From NCBI GenBank assembly GCA_903847605.1, contig CAINED010000014.1, positions 62,001 to 126,000 on the forward strand: 64,000 nt of DNA, given 5' to 3'. The position numbers were made by a program, and so were the translations under genes. This DNA is from an uncultured Hyphomicrobiales bacterium (GTDB lineage Bacteria; Pseudomonadota; Alphaproteobacteria; Rhizobiales; Beijerinckiaceae). The first letter of the stretch is position 1; each line of letters begins with the position of its first letter. The notes under the pieces are model-generated. The model was not told the DNA's origin, searched no databases, and saw only the letters and a list, made by a program, of their open reading frames with translations. This document shows positions 45,711 to 53,986 of the stretch, piece after piece.

Positions 45711-46832
45711 TCAGCCCCAGACCTCCTGCGCAACCTCGACGCACAGACGGATTTTCGCTTTCTCGTCATCGACAGTAAGACGGTTGCCGCCGATGGTGGA
45801 TGCAAAGCCGCATTGCGGGGAGATGGCGAGCCGGTCCAGCGGCACGAATTTCGAGGCTTCCTCGATGCGCTTCTTGAGCAAGTCCTTGCTTTCGAGTTGC
45901 GGCTTTTTCGACGTCACGAGGCCAAGCACGGCGATCTTGTTGGCGGAGAGATGCCGCAGCGGTTCGAAGCCGCCGGCGCGATCCGTATCGAATTCGAGGA
46001 AGAACACGTCGATGTCGAGGCCGCCGAAGGCGACTTCCGCGACGAATTCGTAACCGCCCGCCGCCGCCCATGCGCTCTCGTGATTGCCGCGGCACATGTG
46101 CATGGCGAGGATCAGGTCGGATGGCCTGTCCTTCGTCACCGCATTCAGGAGATCGCGGTACTTGTATTGCAGTTTGACCGGATCTTCGCCGATGGATCGC
46201 ACATGCTCGTGCATGTTGGGATCGCAGAGGAAGGGATAGTTCGTCTCGTCGATCTGGATGTAGCGGCAGCCCGCATCGTAAAGCGCCTTGATCTCCTCGC
46301 GATAGACCTGCGCGAGATCGTGAAAATATTCGGAGATATCGGGATAGGCCTGCTTGTCGACGCCTGCATCGCCGGAGCGGAAATGCACGAGGGTCGGCGA
46401 GGGAATCGCCTGTTTCGCCATGACGCCATACTTGTTCGCGATGGGGTTGAGATCGGCGAAATCGCGGCCCGCGAGCGGTTTCGTGCGCCGCAGTTTGCTT
46501 TTGGTGACGACACGCGGCGGCGCAAATTCGATGCTGCCCTGTTCGGTCTGAAATTTCGTCGGCAATCCCCCGGCAAAGCCGACGCCGTCGATTTGCTCGA
46601 TGAAGTCCATGAACCAGTGGCGGCGATGAAATTCGCCATCGGTTGCGACCTTCAACCCGCATTCCCTCTGCAGGGCGACCGCCTGCTCGATGCAGCCCGT
46701 TTCGATCTTCCAGAGATCTTCGCGCGTTATCGCGCCGGCGGCATGTTGCGCGCGCGCCTGATGGATTGCGTCGGGGCGCAGAAGCGATCCCACGACATCG
46801 GCGCGCAGCGGCAGATATTTCGGTCCTGTCAT
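45711..46832 (-). CDS. Cobalamin-independent methionine synthase-like protein (MetE C-terminal/YxjH type)
   Basis: A 373-residue protein like the MetE C-terminal domain. RADVVGSLLRP opens it, VATDGEFHRRHWFMDF follows, and zinc-ligand regions are LAMHMCRGNHES (His and Cys) and ISPQCGFAS (Cys), with IQIDETNYPF between. The folate-binding N-terminal half of MetE is missing, as in YxjG/YxjH proteins, some of which methylate homocysteine-like thiols or other substrates. It lies 80 bases upstream of the P450 on the same strand. Physiological substrate unknown. Confidence 0.85.
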   Translation of the reverse strand: MTGPKYLPLRADVVGSLLRPDAIHQARAQHAAGAITREDLWKIETGCIEQAVALQRECGLKVATDGEFHRRHWFMDFIEQIDGVGFAGGLPTKFQTEQGSIEFAPPRVVTKSKLRRTKPLAGRDFADLNPIANKYGVMAKQAIPSPTLVHFRSGDAGVDKQAYPDISEYFHDLAQVYREEIKALYDAGCRYIQIDETNYPFLCDPNMHEHVRSIGEDPVKLQYKYRDLLNAVTKDRPSDLILAMHMCRGNHESAWAAAGGYEFVAEVAFGGLDIDVFFLEFDTDRAGGFEPLRHLSANKIAVLGLVTSKKPQLESKDLLKKRIEEASKFVPLDRLAISPQCGFASTIGGNRLTVDDEKAKIRLCVEVAQEVWG

Positions 46833-46914
46833 CTGTCTATTCCGTATTCCGTACCAACGTTTTCCGTTTGCGTGTTCTTGTCGGAATAGTCATCCAACCT
46901 TTCCGGAACAAGCC

Positions 46915-47931
46915 CTACTTGTAGATTTCGCCAGACAGTTTCAGATACTGTACCTGCGTCTCGACATGGATCGTACCCATGAGTTTCGCGCCTGCCATGA
47001 CGCGATTTTCCGCGGGAATTTTTTCGGCGACACCCTTGATGACGGGAATAAGACCCATCGAGCCGACGACCATCTGGAATTCTTCGCTGAGATAGAAATT
47101 CATGAAGAGCTTTGCGGCATTGGGACGCGTCGTGTTCTTAAGCATGCCGACATCGAGCCGCACATAGGCGACGCCTTCCTTCGGCACGATCACGCGCACA
47201 GGCAGCCCCTTCAATCCCTGGACGTTGACGGAGATTTGCGGAATCCAGATCGGATATTCGCCGCGTGCGACGCGGCGCTCGCTGTTGCCGACATCGCGCG
47301 TGAAAACGGGGCCTTGCGTCGCCATCTGCCTGTGCCAGGCTTCGCCCAGCGTCGGCTCGTTCATGACAGCCGAAAACAACGCAAAGCCGCCGCCGAGCGC
47401 ACGCATGTCGTCGGAGAGAATCTTGCCCTTCCACTTGGGATCGAGCAGATCGCGCCAGCTCTTCGGTTCGTCTTCCGGTTTGACGAGACTGGAATTGACC
47501 ATGATCCCGTATGCGGTGATGAGGCTGCCGATCTCGTGCGGCTCTGCCGGCTGGCCGTCGATCATGTTCTTCATATTGGGAACGCCGCCGTGTTCCTGCA
47601 CGTTGCCGGCGCGGAAGAGGCGTGTGATCGAGGCCTGCCCGTGCTGGATGACGTCGCCGTTGAAGCGGCCAGCCGATTGTTCGGTGCGGATGCGCTCTTC
47701 CAGCTCGCTGGCCCTGACATTCAGCACTTCGACTGTGATTCCGTATTTTTTCTCAAATGCGGTTTTGACCGCCGCATGCAACTGCGGGCTCACGTAGGAG
47801 GTGTAGAAAGCGACCTTGCCTTCCTTTTTCGCGGCCTCGACGAGGTCCGCAGGCGCTTCCTGTGCAAGAACCGGTGAAAACGCGAGGGCTGAAACAGCCA
47901 GCGCGAGCGCGATTGCGGATTTTCCGGACAT
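46915..47931 (-). CDS. Extracellular solute-binding protein, family 1 (Fe3+/spermidine-type)
   Basis: A 338-residue periplasmic binding protein with signal peptide (KSAIALALAVSALAFSPVLAQ). EAAKKEGKVAFYTSYVSPQLHAAVKTAFEKKYG is typical of the iron(III)/putrescine-type family, followed by ADLEERIRTEQ-like and WKGKILSDDMRA segments. ATG 47931 marks the leader; the frame upstream is not similar. Ligand unknown. No permease or ATPase gene is adjacent. It sits between the MetE-like gene and the Rieske oxygenase on the same strand. Confidence 0.88.
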   Translation of the reverse strand: MSGKSAIALALAVSALAFSPVLAQEAPADLVEAAKKEGKVAFYTSYVSPQLHAAVKTAFEKKYGITVEVLNVRASELEERIRTEQSAGRFNGDVIQHGQASITRLFRAGNVQEHGGVPNMKNMIDGQPAEPHEIGSLITAYGIMVNSSLVKPEDEPKSWRDLLDPKWKGKILSDDMRALGGGFALFSAVMNEPTLGEAWHRQMATQGPVFTRDVGNSERRVARGEYPIWIPQISVNVQGLKGLPVRVIVPKEGVAYVRLDVGMLKNTTRPNAAKLFMNFYLSEEFQMVVGSMGLIPVIKGVAEKIPAENRVMAGAKLMGTIHVETQVQYLKLSGEIYK

Positions 47932-48067
47932 CAAACCCTCCCTCTTTGGCCTTCGGCCCGTTGGGAGCGATGTTAGCGGCAAAATGAAGGATAGCAATGG
48001 CTTGTGCGGCGCGCTTTCTAAAGGCGCGGGCGGGCCGCGCCTTTTCTTTCATGGCGTTTTTTAAAAA

Positions 48068-49378
48068 TCACTCGGCGGCGTTCGCAATCGGCGCGCCGGC
48101 CATGAGCGCTTTTTCTTCCTCGCTCACGCCCGCCGTGCGCCAGTCCGTCGTTTTCGGCACGACGCCTTCGAACGAGCGGATGAAGCGATGGGGAATGCGC
48201 GGCTCCGTGCGGCCGATGACCGTGCCGTCCTTCTGGAACGCCTGCGCGGCTTCGACGAGTTGCTTGCGGAATTCGACGATGGCGAGATCGCTGGCTCCAA
48301 GCTTGTCGAGGGAACGGTCGGCGATGGGGCCCATCGTTTCCCACATCACGACGTCCTGATTGGGAATGCCGGGAATGCCCGTGAAGTTGCCGAGCTTCAT
48401 GGCCTGGCGGTCCTGCTTGTAGTTGTTGTCGCGGGTACGCAGGTTGCGCCAGTTCGCATCGACATCGATGCCCGGTTGCAGATGCAGAAACTTGCGCCAC
48501 GTTTCCGTGTCCGGGCAGTTCTCCTTGCTGAAGGCAAGGAAGTAGAAATAGGTGTGCTCGTCGTCCATCGGCACATGCATGATGGCGATGTTGTAGAGAT
48601 TGTTCGACGGGATATGCACGGTATAGGGCGCGATGAACAAGGTCGTGCGCAGATAGTCGTGCGTCTGCGCATTGTTGATGGGACGGCGGATGGCGGTATA
48701 GCGGAAGCCGAAGGGCGTGCGTTGCACGACCAGACGCGGCGCCTTGTCGGTCGAGGGGCGCAGCCACACCTTGTCGTTGGCCGCAGCGCCCGGCACCTTC
48801 GCCGGCACCATGTCCGAAGAATGCAGGCTCGAGGAATGCGCCGAGTCGATCGCGCCTTCGAGAATCTGCGCCCAGTTGCAGTTGATGATCACCTTCGATG
48901 TCGCGACCTGCACATCGGGCGTCGGCTGGAACACCGGCAGTTCGAATTCCGGCATGGTTTCGGCAGGGCCCATATAGGTCCAGACGAAACCGGACGCTTC
49001 GCGCGCCGGATAGGATTTCAGCTTCACCTTTTCGAGAAAGCCCGTGCCCGCAGGCTCCGACGACATTTCCATGGCGTTGCCGTCAACGTCGAATTTCCAG
49101 CCGTGATAGAGGCAGCGCAATCCGCATTCCTCGTTGCGGCCGAAGGCGAGCGAAGCGCGGCGATGCGGACAATATTCGTCGAGAATGCCGAGCTTGCCCT
49201 CGCTGTCGCGGAATACCACGAGATCCTCGCCGAGCAGGCGGATTTTCACGGGATCGCAGTCGGGTTCCGACACTTCCTCTGACAGGCAGGCGGGTATCCA
49301 GTGGCGGCGGAAGATCTCTCCCATCGGCGCGCCGTTTTCGACGCGGCACATCAGGTCGTTCTCTTGCGGGGTGAGCAT
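48068..49378 (-). CDS. Rieske non-haem iron oxygenase alpha subunit (phthalate 4,5-dioxygenase-like)
   Basis: A 436-residue ring-hydroxylating oxygenase. The Rieske 2Fe-2S ligands are CPHR near residue 70 and CLYHGWKF near 89-96. The catalytic domain has the iron-site helix with NWAQILEGAIDSAHSSSLH. The length and layout resemble single-component phthalate dioxygenase-type oxygenases. ATG 49378 follows GGAGGG; the frame runs far upstream without similarity. It is divergent from its likely reductase at 49565, and a palindrome lies 26 bases ahead of its start. Confidence 0.93.
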   Translation of the reverse strand: MLTPQENDLMCRVENGAPMGEIFRRHWIPACLSEEVSEPDCDPVKIRLLGEDLVVFRDSEGKLGILDEYCPHRRASLAFGRNEECGLRCLYHGWKFDVDGNAMEMSSEPAGTGFLEKVKLKSYPAREASGFVWTYMGPAETMPEFELPVFQPTPDVQVATSKVIINCNWAQILEGAIDSAHSSSLHSSDMVPAKVPGAAANDKVWLRPSTDKAPRLVVQRTPFGFRYTAIRRPINNAQTHDYLRTTLFIAPYTVHIPSNNLYNIAIMHVPMDDEHTYFYFLAFSKENCPDTETWRKFLHLQPGIDVDANWRNLRTRDNNYKQDRQAMKLGNFTGIPGIPNQDVVMWETMGPIADRSLDKLGASDLAIVEFRKQLVEAAQAFQKDGTVIGRTEPRIPHRFIRSFEGVVPKTTDWRTAGVSEEEKALMAGAPIANAAE

Positions 49379-49403
49379 GTTTCCCTCCAGCCTACAAAAT
49401 TTG

Positions 49404-49417
49404 CTTAGGTCTCTAAG
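49404..49417. promoter_or_regulatory. Candidate MarR operator 1 (Rieske side)
   Basis: Inverted repeat CTTAGGTCTCTAAG, arms CTTAG/CTAAG. Read on the minus strand it contains TTAGAGACCTAA, differing only at the two central bases from operator 2 (TTAGAGGTCTAA). It lies 26 bases upstream of the Rieske ATG, where a promoter is expected. Confidence 0.65.
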
Positions 49418-49510
49418 ATAAAATGGGCGGGACGGGAAGTCAATCACCGTCTCGAAACTCGGCGGCGGGAAAGGCGGCAGGCCCTGAGCCCACGCCTCTT
49501 GCGTCCAAAA

Positions 49511-49526
49511 GATTAGAGGTCTAATC
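49511..49526. promoter_or_regulatory. Candidate MarR operator 2 (reductase side)
   Basis: Perfect palindrome GATTAGAGGTCTAATC, seven-base arms and two-base centre, 38 bases upstream of the reductase ATG. It shares TTAGAGNNCTAA with operator 1. The MarR gene at 51757 ends this transcription unit and is the obvious candidate ligand-responsive repressor. Confidence 0.7.
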
Positions 49527-49564
49527 ATCCGCGCCCGAAACTTGTCACGCCGAAGCCCAAGATC

Positions 49565-50500
49565 ATGCCCCATTTGCGCGTCGCCCGCGCCGCCAAAATA
49601 GCCGAGGACATCTTCGAGTTCGAGCTTCGCGATCCCGGCGGAGCCGAGCTTCCCGCTTTCACGCCGGGAAGCCACGTCGAGGTGAAAACGCCCTCGGGCG
49701 AACGGCGCAAATATTCGCTGTGCAACGATCCCCTGGAGACCGACCGCTATGTCATCGCCGTCAAGCGCGATGCGAAGGGACGCGGCGGTTCGGTGTCCAT
49801 GTGCGATCAGGTCAGGGAAGGCGATCTTCTCGAGGCTGCAGAACCGAAGAACGACTTCGCGCTGGTGAAATCCTTCGCGGGCTACACGCTGATTGCCGGC
49901 GGCATCGGCATCACGCCGATCCTCGCCATGGCGCGTCATCTTTTGAACGAGGGTGCGCCGTTCAAGCTCTATTATCTCACGCGCAACCGCGCCTCGACGG
50001 CTTATGCCGACCTGCTGTCGCAACCGCAGTTCAAGGGCAAGGTCGTCATTCATCACGACGACGGCGATCCGGCGAAGGCGCTCGATCTGTGGCCCGTGCT
50101 CGAAAAACCGAAAGGGCAGGTCTATTGCTGCGGACCGTCGGGTCTCATGGATGTCGTGCGCGACATGAGCGGCCACTGGTCGCGAACGGCTGTTCACTTC
50201 GAGGCCTTCACCGACGGGCACACGATCAAGCCCGAAGACGTGCCGTTCACCGTGCGGCTCGCGAAATCGGGCGAAAGCCACGAAGTGCCTGTCGGCCAGC
50301 CGATTCTCGACGTGCTGCGCAAGGCGGGGCATGACGTGCCCTATTCCTGCGCCAGCGGTTCCTGCGGTTCGTGCAAGACGAAGCTGATCTCGGGCGATGT
50401 GGACCATCGCGACTTTGTGCTGCAGGATGAAGAGAAGTCGGACTACATCATGGTCTGCGTGTCGCGCGGCCGCGGTGGCGAAGTCGTCATCGACCTCTAA
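49565..50500 (+). CDS. PDR/VanB-type oxidoreductase (FMN/NAD and plant-type 2Fe-2S)
   Basis: A 311-residue electron-transfer flavoprotein. Segments in order: FMN-binding barrel (GSHVEVKTPSG and RRKYSLCN), NAD domain (YTLIAGGIGITPILAMARHL and YCCGPSGLM), and C-terminal ferredoxin with YSCASGSCGSCKTKLISGD and the final cysteine in MVCVSRGRG. This order, FMN-NAD-2Fe2S, is that of phthalate dioxygenase reductase. It should carry NADH electrons to the divergent Rieske oxygenase. The next gene follows after 24 bases. Confidence 0.95.
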   Translation: MPHLRVARAAKIAEDIFEFELRDPGGAELPAFTPGSHVEVKTPSGERRKYSLCNDPLETDRYVIAVKRDAKGRGGSVSMCDQVREGDLLEAAEPKNDFALVKSFAGYTLIAGGIGITPILAMARHLLNEGAPFKLYYLTRNRASTAYADLLSQPQFKGKVVIHHDDGDPAKALDLWPVLEKPKGQVYCCGPSGLMDVVRDMSGHWSRTAVHFEAFTDGHTIKPEDVPFTVRLAKSGESHEVPVGQPILDVLRKAGHDVPYSCASGSCGSCKTKLISGDVDHRDFVLQDEEKSDYIMVCVSRGRGGEVVIDL

Positions 50501-50524
50501 GAATCGAGAGCAGGGGCACTGGCG

Positions 50525-51757
50525 TTGAGCGACAAAAAGATAAGACTGGGGATCGCCGGGCTCGGACGCGCCTTTTCACTGATGATGCCGACGCTGGTGT
50601 GCGACGAGCGTCTTGTGATTGTCGCCGGCGCCGATCCGCGCGAGGAGGCGCGGGCGCGTTTCCAAGCCGATTTCGCCGGGCGCGCCTATGCCGAAGTCGC
50701 AGCCATGTGCGCCGATCCGCATATCGACGCGGTCTATATTTCGACGCCGCATCAGTATCACTCCGAGAACGTCGCCGCCGCGGCCGCACACAAGAAGCAT
50801 ATTCTCTGCGAGAAGCCGATGGCGCTCACGGTCGACGAGTGTCTGGCGATGATCGACGTTGCCCAGAGGGCCGGCGTGCATCTTATCGTCGGGCATTCCC
50901 ATTCCTTCGATGGGCCGATCCGTCAGGCGCGGCGGCTCGTCGAATCCGGCGAGTTCGGCGACGTGCGCATGCTGCATGCACTGGACTATACGGATTTCCT
51001 TTACCGCCCGCGCCGCCCGGAAGAACTCGATACGTCCAAAGGCGGCGGCATCATATACAACCAGACGCCGCATCAGGTGGACAATGTGCGCTTCATGGCC
51101 GGCGGTATGGCGAAGGCGGTGCGCGCGATGACAGGCGCATGGGATCGCGAGCGCGGCACGGAGGGCGCTTATTCCGCGCTCCTGACCTTCGAGAACGGCG
51201 CCTTCGCCAACATGACCTATTCCGGTTACGCGCATTTCGACTCCGCCGAATTCGTCGACTGGATCGCCGAAAGCGGGCAGCCCGTGCGGCAGGAAAATTA
51301 CGGCGCGATGCGTCGCGGCCTTGCCGGCAAGTCGCGCGACGCCGAACTCGCCCTGAAGGGCCAGCAGAACTACGGCGGCGATACCTATACCGGCTTCGAC
51401 CCCAAAAATCCGAAACTGCCGCCGGAGCGTTATCATCAGAACTTTGGGCCGCTGATCGTTTCCTGCGATCGCGGCGACCTCAGGCCGACATCGAAAGGCG
51501 TTGCCGTTTACGCCGATTTCGAGCGCCGTTTCGAACCGCTGCCCACGCGCCCGATCCCGCGCATGGAAGTCGTCGACGAACTCTGGGACGCCGTGATGCA
51601 CGACATCGCTCCCATGCACGACGGCCGCTGGGGCCTTGCGACGATGGAAGTCTGTTTCGCGATCCTGCAATCGGCGCGCGAGGGCAGGGAGGTGACGCTC
51701 CATCACCAGATTCCAACGCCCTGCGTCAGCGATTACGAGAAGAGGGCGCGCGGCTGA
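50525..51757 (+). CDS. Gfo/Idh/MocA-family dehydrogenase, phthalate dihydrodiol dehydrogenase-like
   Basis: A 410-residue NAD(P)-dependent oxidoreductase. GIAGLGRAF is the Rossmann loop and CEKPMALT the EKP motif near residue 98. The block LDYTDFLYRPRRPEELDTSKGGGIIYNQTPHQVD strongly recalls phthalate 4,5-cis-dihydrodiol dehydrogenase (Pht4) relatives. The start is TTG 50525, 24 bases behind the reductase. It would rearomatise the cis-diol made by the Rieske oxygenase. The TGA overlaps the next ATG by one base (TGATG). Confidence 0.9.
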   Translation: MSDKKIRLGIAGLGRAFSLMMPTLVCDERLVIVAGADPREEARARFQADFAGRAYAEVAAMCADPHIDAVYISTPHQYHSENVAAAAAHKKHILCEKPMALTVDECLAMIDVAQRAGVHLIVGHSHSFDGPIRQARRLVESGEFGDVRMLHALDYTDFLYRPRRPEELDTSKGGGIIYNQTPHQVDNVRFMAGGMAKAVRAMTGAWDRERGTEGAYSALLTFENGAFANMTYSGYAHFDSAEFVDWIAESGQPVRQENYGAMRRGLAGKSRDAELALKGQQNYGGDTYTGFDPKNPKLPPERYHQNFGPLIVSCDRGDLRPTSKGVAVYADFERRFEPLPTRPIPRMEVVDELWDAVMHDIAPMHDGRWGLATMEVCFAILQSAREGREVTLHHQIPTPCVSDYEKRARG

Positions 51758-52257
51758 TGGCGGGCAAGCCGGCAAAGTCGCAAGTTGCGCACGCGCTGCT
51801 GACGCGCTGGCGCGAGGCCGTGCCGAACGATCGCCTTGCCCATCTCATCAAGGATGCGACGCGCGGCCTGACGCGCGCATTACACGAGCGTCTCGCCCAT
51901 CACAACGTCTCGTTCGGGCACTGGGTGTTTCTGCGCGTGCTGTGGGAGAAGGACGGCCTTACGCAACGCGAACTCTCCGACGAAGCCGGTATGACCGAGC
52001 CGACGACCTTTTCCGCGCTCACCGCGATGGAAAGGCAAGGCTATATCGAACGGCGCAAGCTACCGCACAACGCCAAGAATGTTTACGTTTATCTGACGCA
52101 GCAGGGACGCGCGTTGAAAGACGTTCTCGTGCCGATCGCCGAAGACGTGAACGCCATCGCCGTCGCGGGCGTAGATGCAGCGGATATCGCCGCCACGCGC
52201 CGCGTCTTGCTCGCCATCATCGAAAATCTCGCGCGCGACGAAGCGCAAAACACATAA
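51757..52257 (+). CDS. MarR-family transcriptional regulator
   Basis: A 166-residue winged-helix repressor. GLTQRELSDEAGMTEPTTFSALTAMERQGYIERRK is the recognition and wing region, with flanking helices for dimerisation. It is translationally coupled to the dehydrogenase and is the last gene of the reductase unit. The two palindromes in the divergent promoter region at 49.4-49.5 kb are its likely operators, with an aromatic acid as probable inducer. Its TAA stop abuts the stop of the convergent binding-protein gene. Confidence 0.93.
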   Translation: MAGKPAKSQVAHALLTRWREAVPNDRLAHLIKDATRGLTRALHERLAHHNVSFGHWVFLRVLWEKDGLTQRELSDEAGMTEPTTFSALTAMERQGYIERRKLPHNAKNVYVYLTQQGRALKDVLVPIAEDVNAIAVAGVDAADIAATRRVLLAIIENLARDEAQNT

Positions 52258-53286
52258 TCAGCGTATTGGCGGCGCATAGAGAATGCCGCCCATGTTCCAG
52301 AGCTGGTTGATGCCACGGGGAATCGCCAGCTTCGAACCATTGCCCACGTTGCGCTCGAAGATTTCGCCGTAGTTGCCGACGGCGCGCACGGCATTGAGCG
52401 CCCAGTCGTTCGCAAGACCGAGCGGCTCGCCGAACTTTCCGTCCGCCCCGATGAAACGCCGCACATCCGGCTTTTTCGACGCCTTCGCCTGTTCGGTATT
52501 GGCGCCGGTTATGCCCAGTTCCTCCGCGTTGATAAGCGCATAGTTCACCCATTTCACCAGCGTGAACCATTTCATGTCATTGGCGCGCACGACCGGGCCG
52601 AGGGGCTCTTTCGAGATCACGTCGGGCAGGATGACATGGTCGTCGGGACGGGTCAGAGACAGGCGCTCGGAATAAAGCTGCGACACGTCGCTCGACAATG
52701 TATCGCACTTGCCGGTGTCGTAATTCTTGCCGAGCTCCTCGAGGCTTTTGGCGACGACCATCTCGAACTTCATGTCGTTGGAGCGGAAGAAGTCGGTGGC
52801 GTTATCCGCGCTGGTCGTTCCCTCCTGCACGCAGATCTTGCTGTTGTCGAGTTCGAGCACAGAAGTGAGATTGCGTTTGCGCGCGACGAGAAAGCCCTGG
52901 CCGTCATGATAGTTGATGCCGGCGAAGGCGAGACCGAGTTCGGTTTCGCGGCTCATGGTCCATGTGGAATTGCGAATGAGCACGTCGATCTTGTTCTCGC
53001 GCAATGCGCCGAAGCGCTCGGCGGCGTTCAACGCGACGAAGCGCACCTTTTTGGGATCGTTGAAGATGGCCGCGGCGATGGCGCGGCAGAAATCGACATC
53101 GAAGCCCGACCACTCGCCTTTGCCGTCGGCTGAGGAAAAGCCCAGAAGTCCCTGACTGACGCCGCACAGGAGTTCGCTGCGCGCCTTCACGGCTTCGAAA
53201 GTCTGCGCCTGCAAACCCGTGGCCGTCAGCGCCAGCGCGCCAAGGGAAGCTGCGCCAACGAGCAGGCGCTTGAAAGAACCGATCAT
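52258..53286 (-). CDS. Amino-acid ABC transporter substrate-binding protein (AapJ/BztA-like)
   Basis: A 342-residue periplasmic binder with signal peptide (KRLLVGAASLGALALTATGLQA). The blocks RSELLCGVSQGLLGFSSADGKGEWSGFDVDFCRAIAAAIF, NSTWTMSRETELGLAFAGINYHDGQGFLV and CVQEGTTSADN match the general L-amino-acid binding proteins AapJ/BztA. aapQMP is not adjacent. Convergent with marR with no spacer. Confidence 0.92.
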   Translation of the reverse strand: MIGSFKRLLVGAASLGALALTATGLQAQTFEAVKARSELLCGVSQGLLGFSSADGKGEWSGFDVDFCRAIAAAIFNDPKKVRFVALNAAERFGALRENKIDVLIRNSTWTMSRETELGLAFAGINYHDGQGFLVARKRNLTSVLELDNSKICVQEGTTSADNATDFFRSNDMKFEMVVAKSLEELGKNYDTGKCDTLSSDVSQLYSERLSLTRPDDHVILPDVISKEPLGPVVRANDMKWFTLVKWVNYALINAEELGITGANTEQAKASKKPDVRRFIGADGKFGEPLGLANDWALNAVRAVGNYGEIFERNVGNGSKLAIPRGINQLWNMGGILYAPPIR

Positions 53287-53345
53287 GTGAAGTCTCGCTG
53301 AAAAGAAGAAAGAACTGCGCCCGCGGCCGAGCCGCGGGCCGGATG

Positions 53346-53966
53346 TCACAAGCTCGCGCCGTGCCGCACGATGACCTTCGTGCCGACGGGAACGCGCTCG
53401 TAGAGATCGGCAACGTCCGCGTTCACGAGCCGGAAGCAGCCGGACGACACGGCGCTGCCGATGGTGTGCGGCTGGTTCGTGCCGTGGATGCGATAGATCG
53501 TCGAGCCGAGATAAAGCGCACGCGCGCCCATCGGGTTGCCGGGGCCACCCGCCATGAAGCGTGGGAGATAGGGCTGGCGCTGGATCATCTCCGGCGGCGG
53601 ACGCCAGTCCGGCCATTCTTGCTTGCGCGTGATCTTGAGGAGCCCCGCCCATTGGAAGCCTTCGCGGCCGACGCCGATGCCATAGCGCATGGCACGCCCG
53701 TTGCCCATGACGAGGTAGAGATGGCGTTCGGACGTGTGGACGATGATCGTGCCCGGCTCTTCCGTCGTGCGGAAATAGACGACCTGCTTCGCCCAGGGAC
53801 CTGTCAGCCTCTCTTCATCGGGCGTCGGCGTATAGCCGGGCTTTTCGATGTCGTTGAGAGACGCCGCGGGGCCGCGGCCCTGCGCAGATGCGCCGTTCAC
53901 TGCGAACAGCATGGCGCCGGCGGCGAGCGTCGCCACCGTGAAGCGCGAAAAAAGCGATGCGATCAT
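53346..53966 (-). CDS. L,D-transpeptidase (YkuD domain)
   Basis: A 206-residue exported enzyme with a signal peptide (FTVATLAAGAMLFAVNGASAQ). The active site reads IHGTNQPHTIGSAVSSGCFRLVN, with the catalytic cysteine in SSGCFR and the HGT histidine. It forms 3-3 cross-links in peptidoglycan or anchors proteins to it in the periplasm. ATG 53966 marks the leader. It follows a lipoprotein gene by 20 bases, probably one operon. Confidence 0.92.
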   Translation of the reverse strand: MIASLFSRFTVATLAAGAMLFAVNGASAQGRGPAASLNDIEKPGYTPTPDEERLTGPWAKQVVYFRTTEEPGTIIVHTSERHLYLVMGNGRAMRYGIGVGREGFQWAGLLKITRKQEWPDWRPPPEMIQRQPYLPRFMAGGPGNPMGARALYLGSTIYRIHGTNQPHTIGSAVSSGCFRLVNADVADLYERVPVGTKVIVRHGASL

Positions 53967-53986
53967 GAACAAACTCCGTGCCGAAA

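Noticed and set aside
48068-50407. A 779-codon fusion of the Rieske oxygenase with an upstream domain
   Set aside because: The upstream part overlaps the opposite-strand reductase and the intergenic palindromes; the oxygenase family start and a ribosome site are at 49378.
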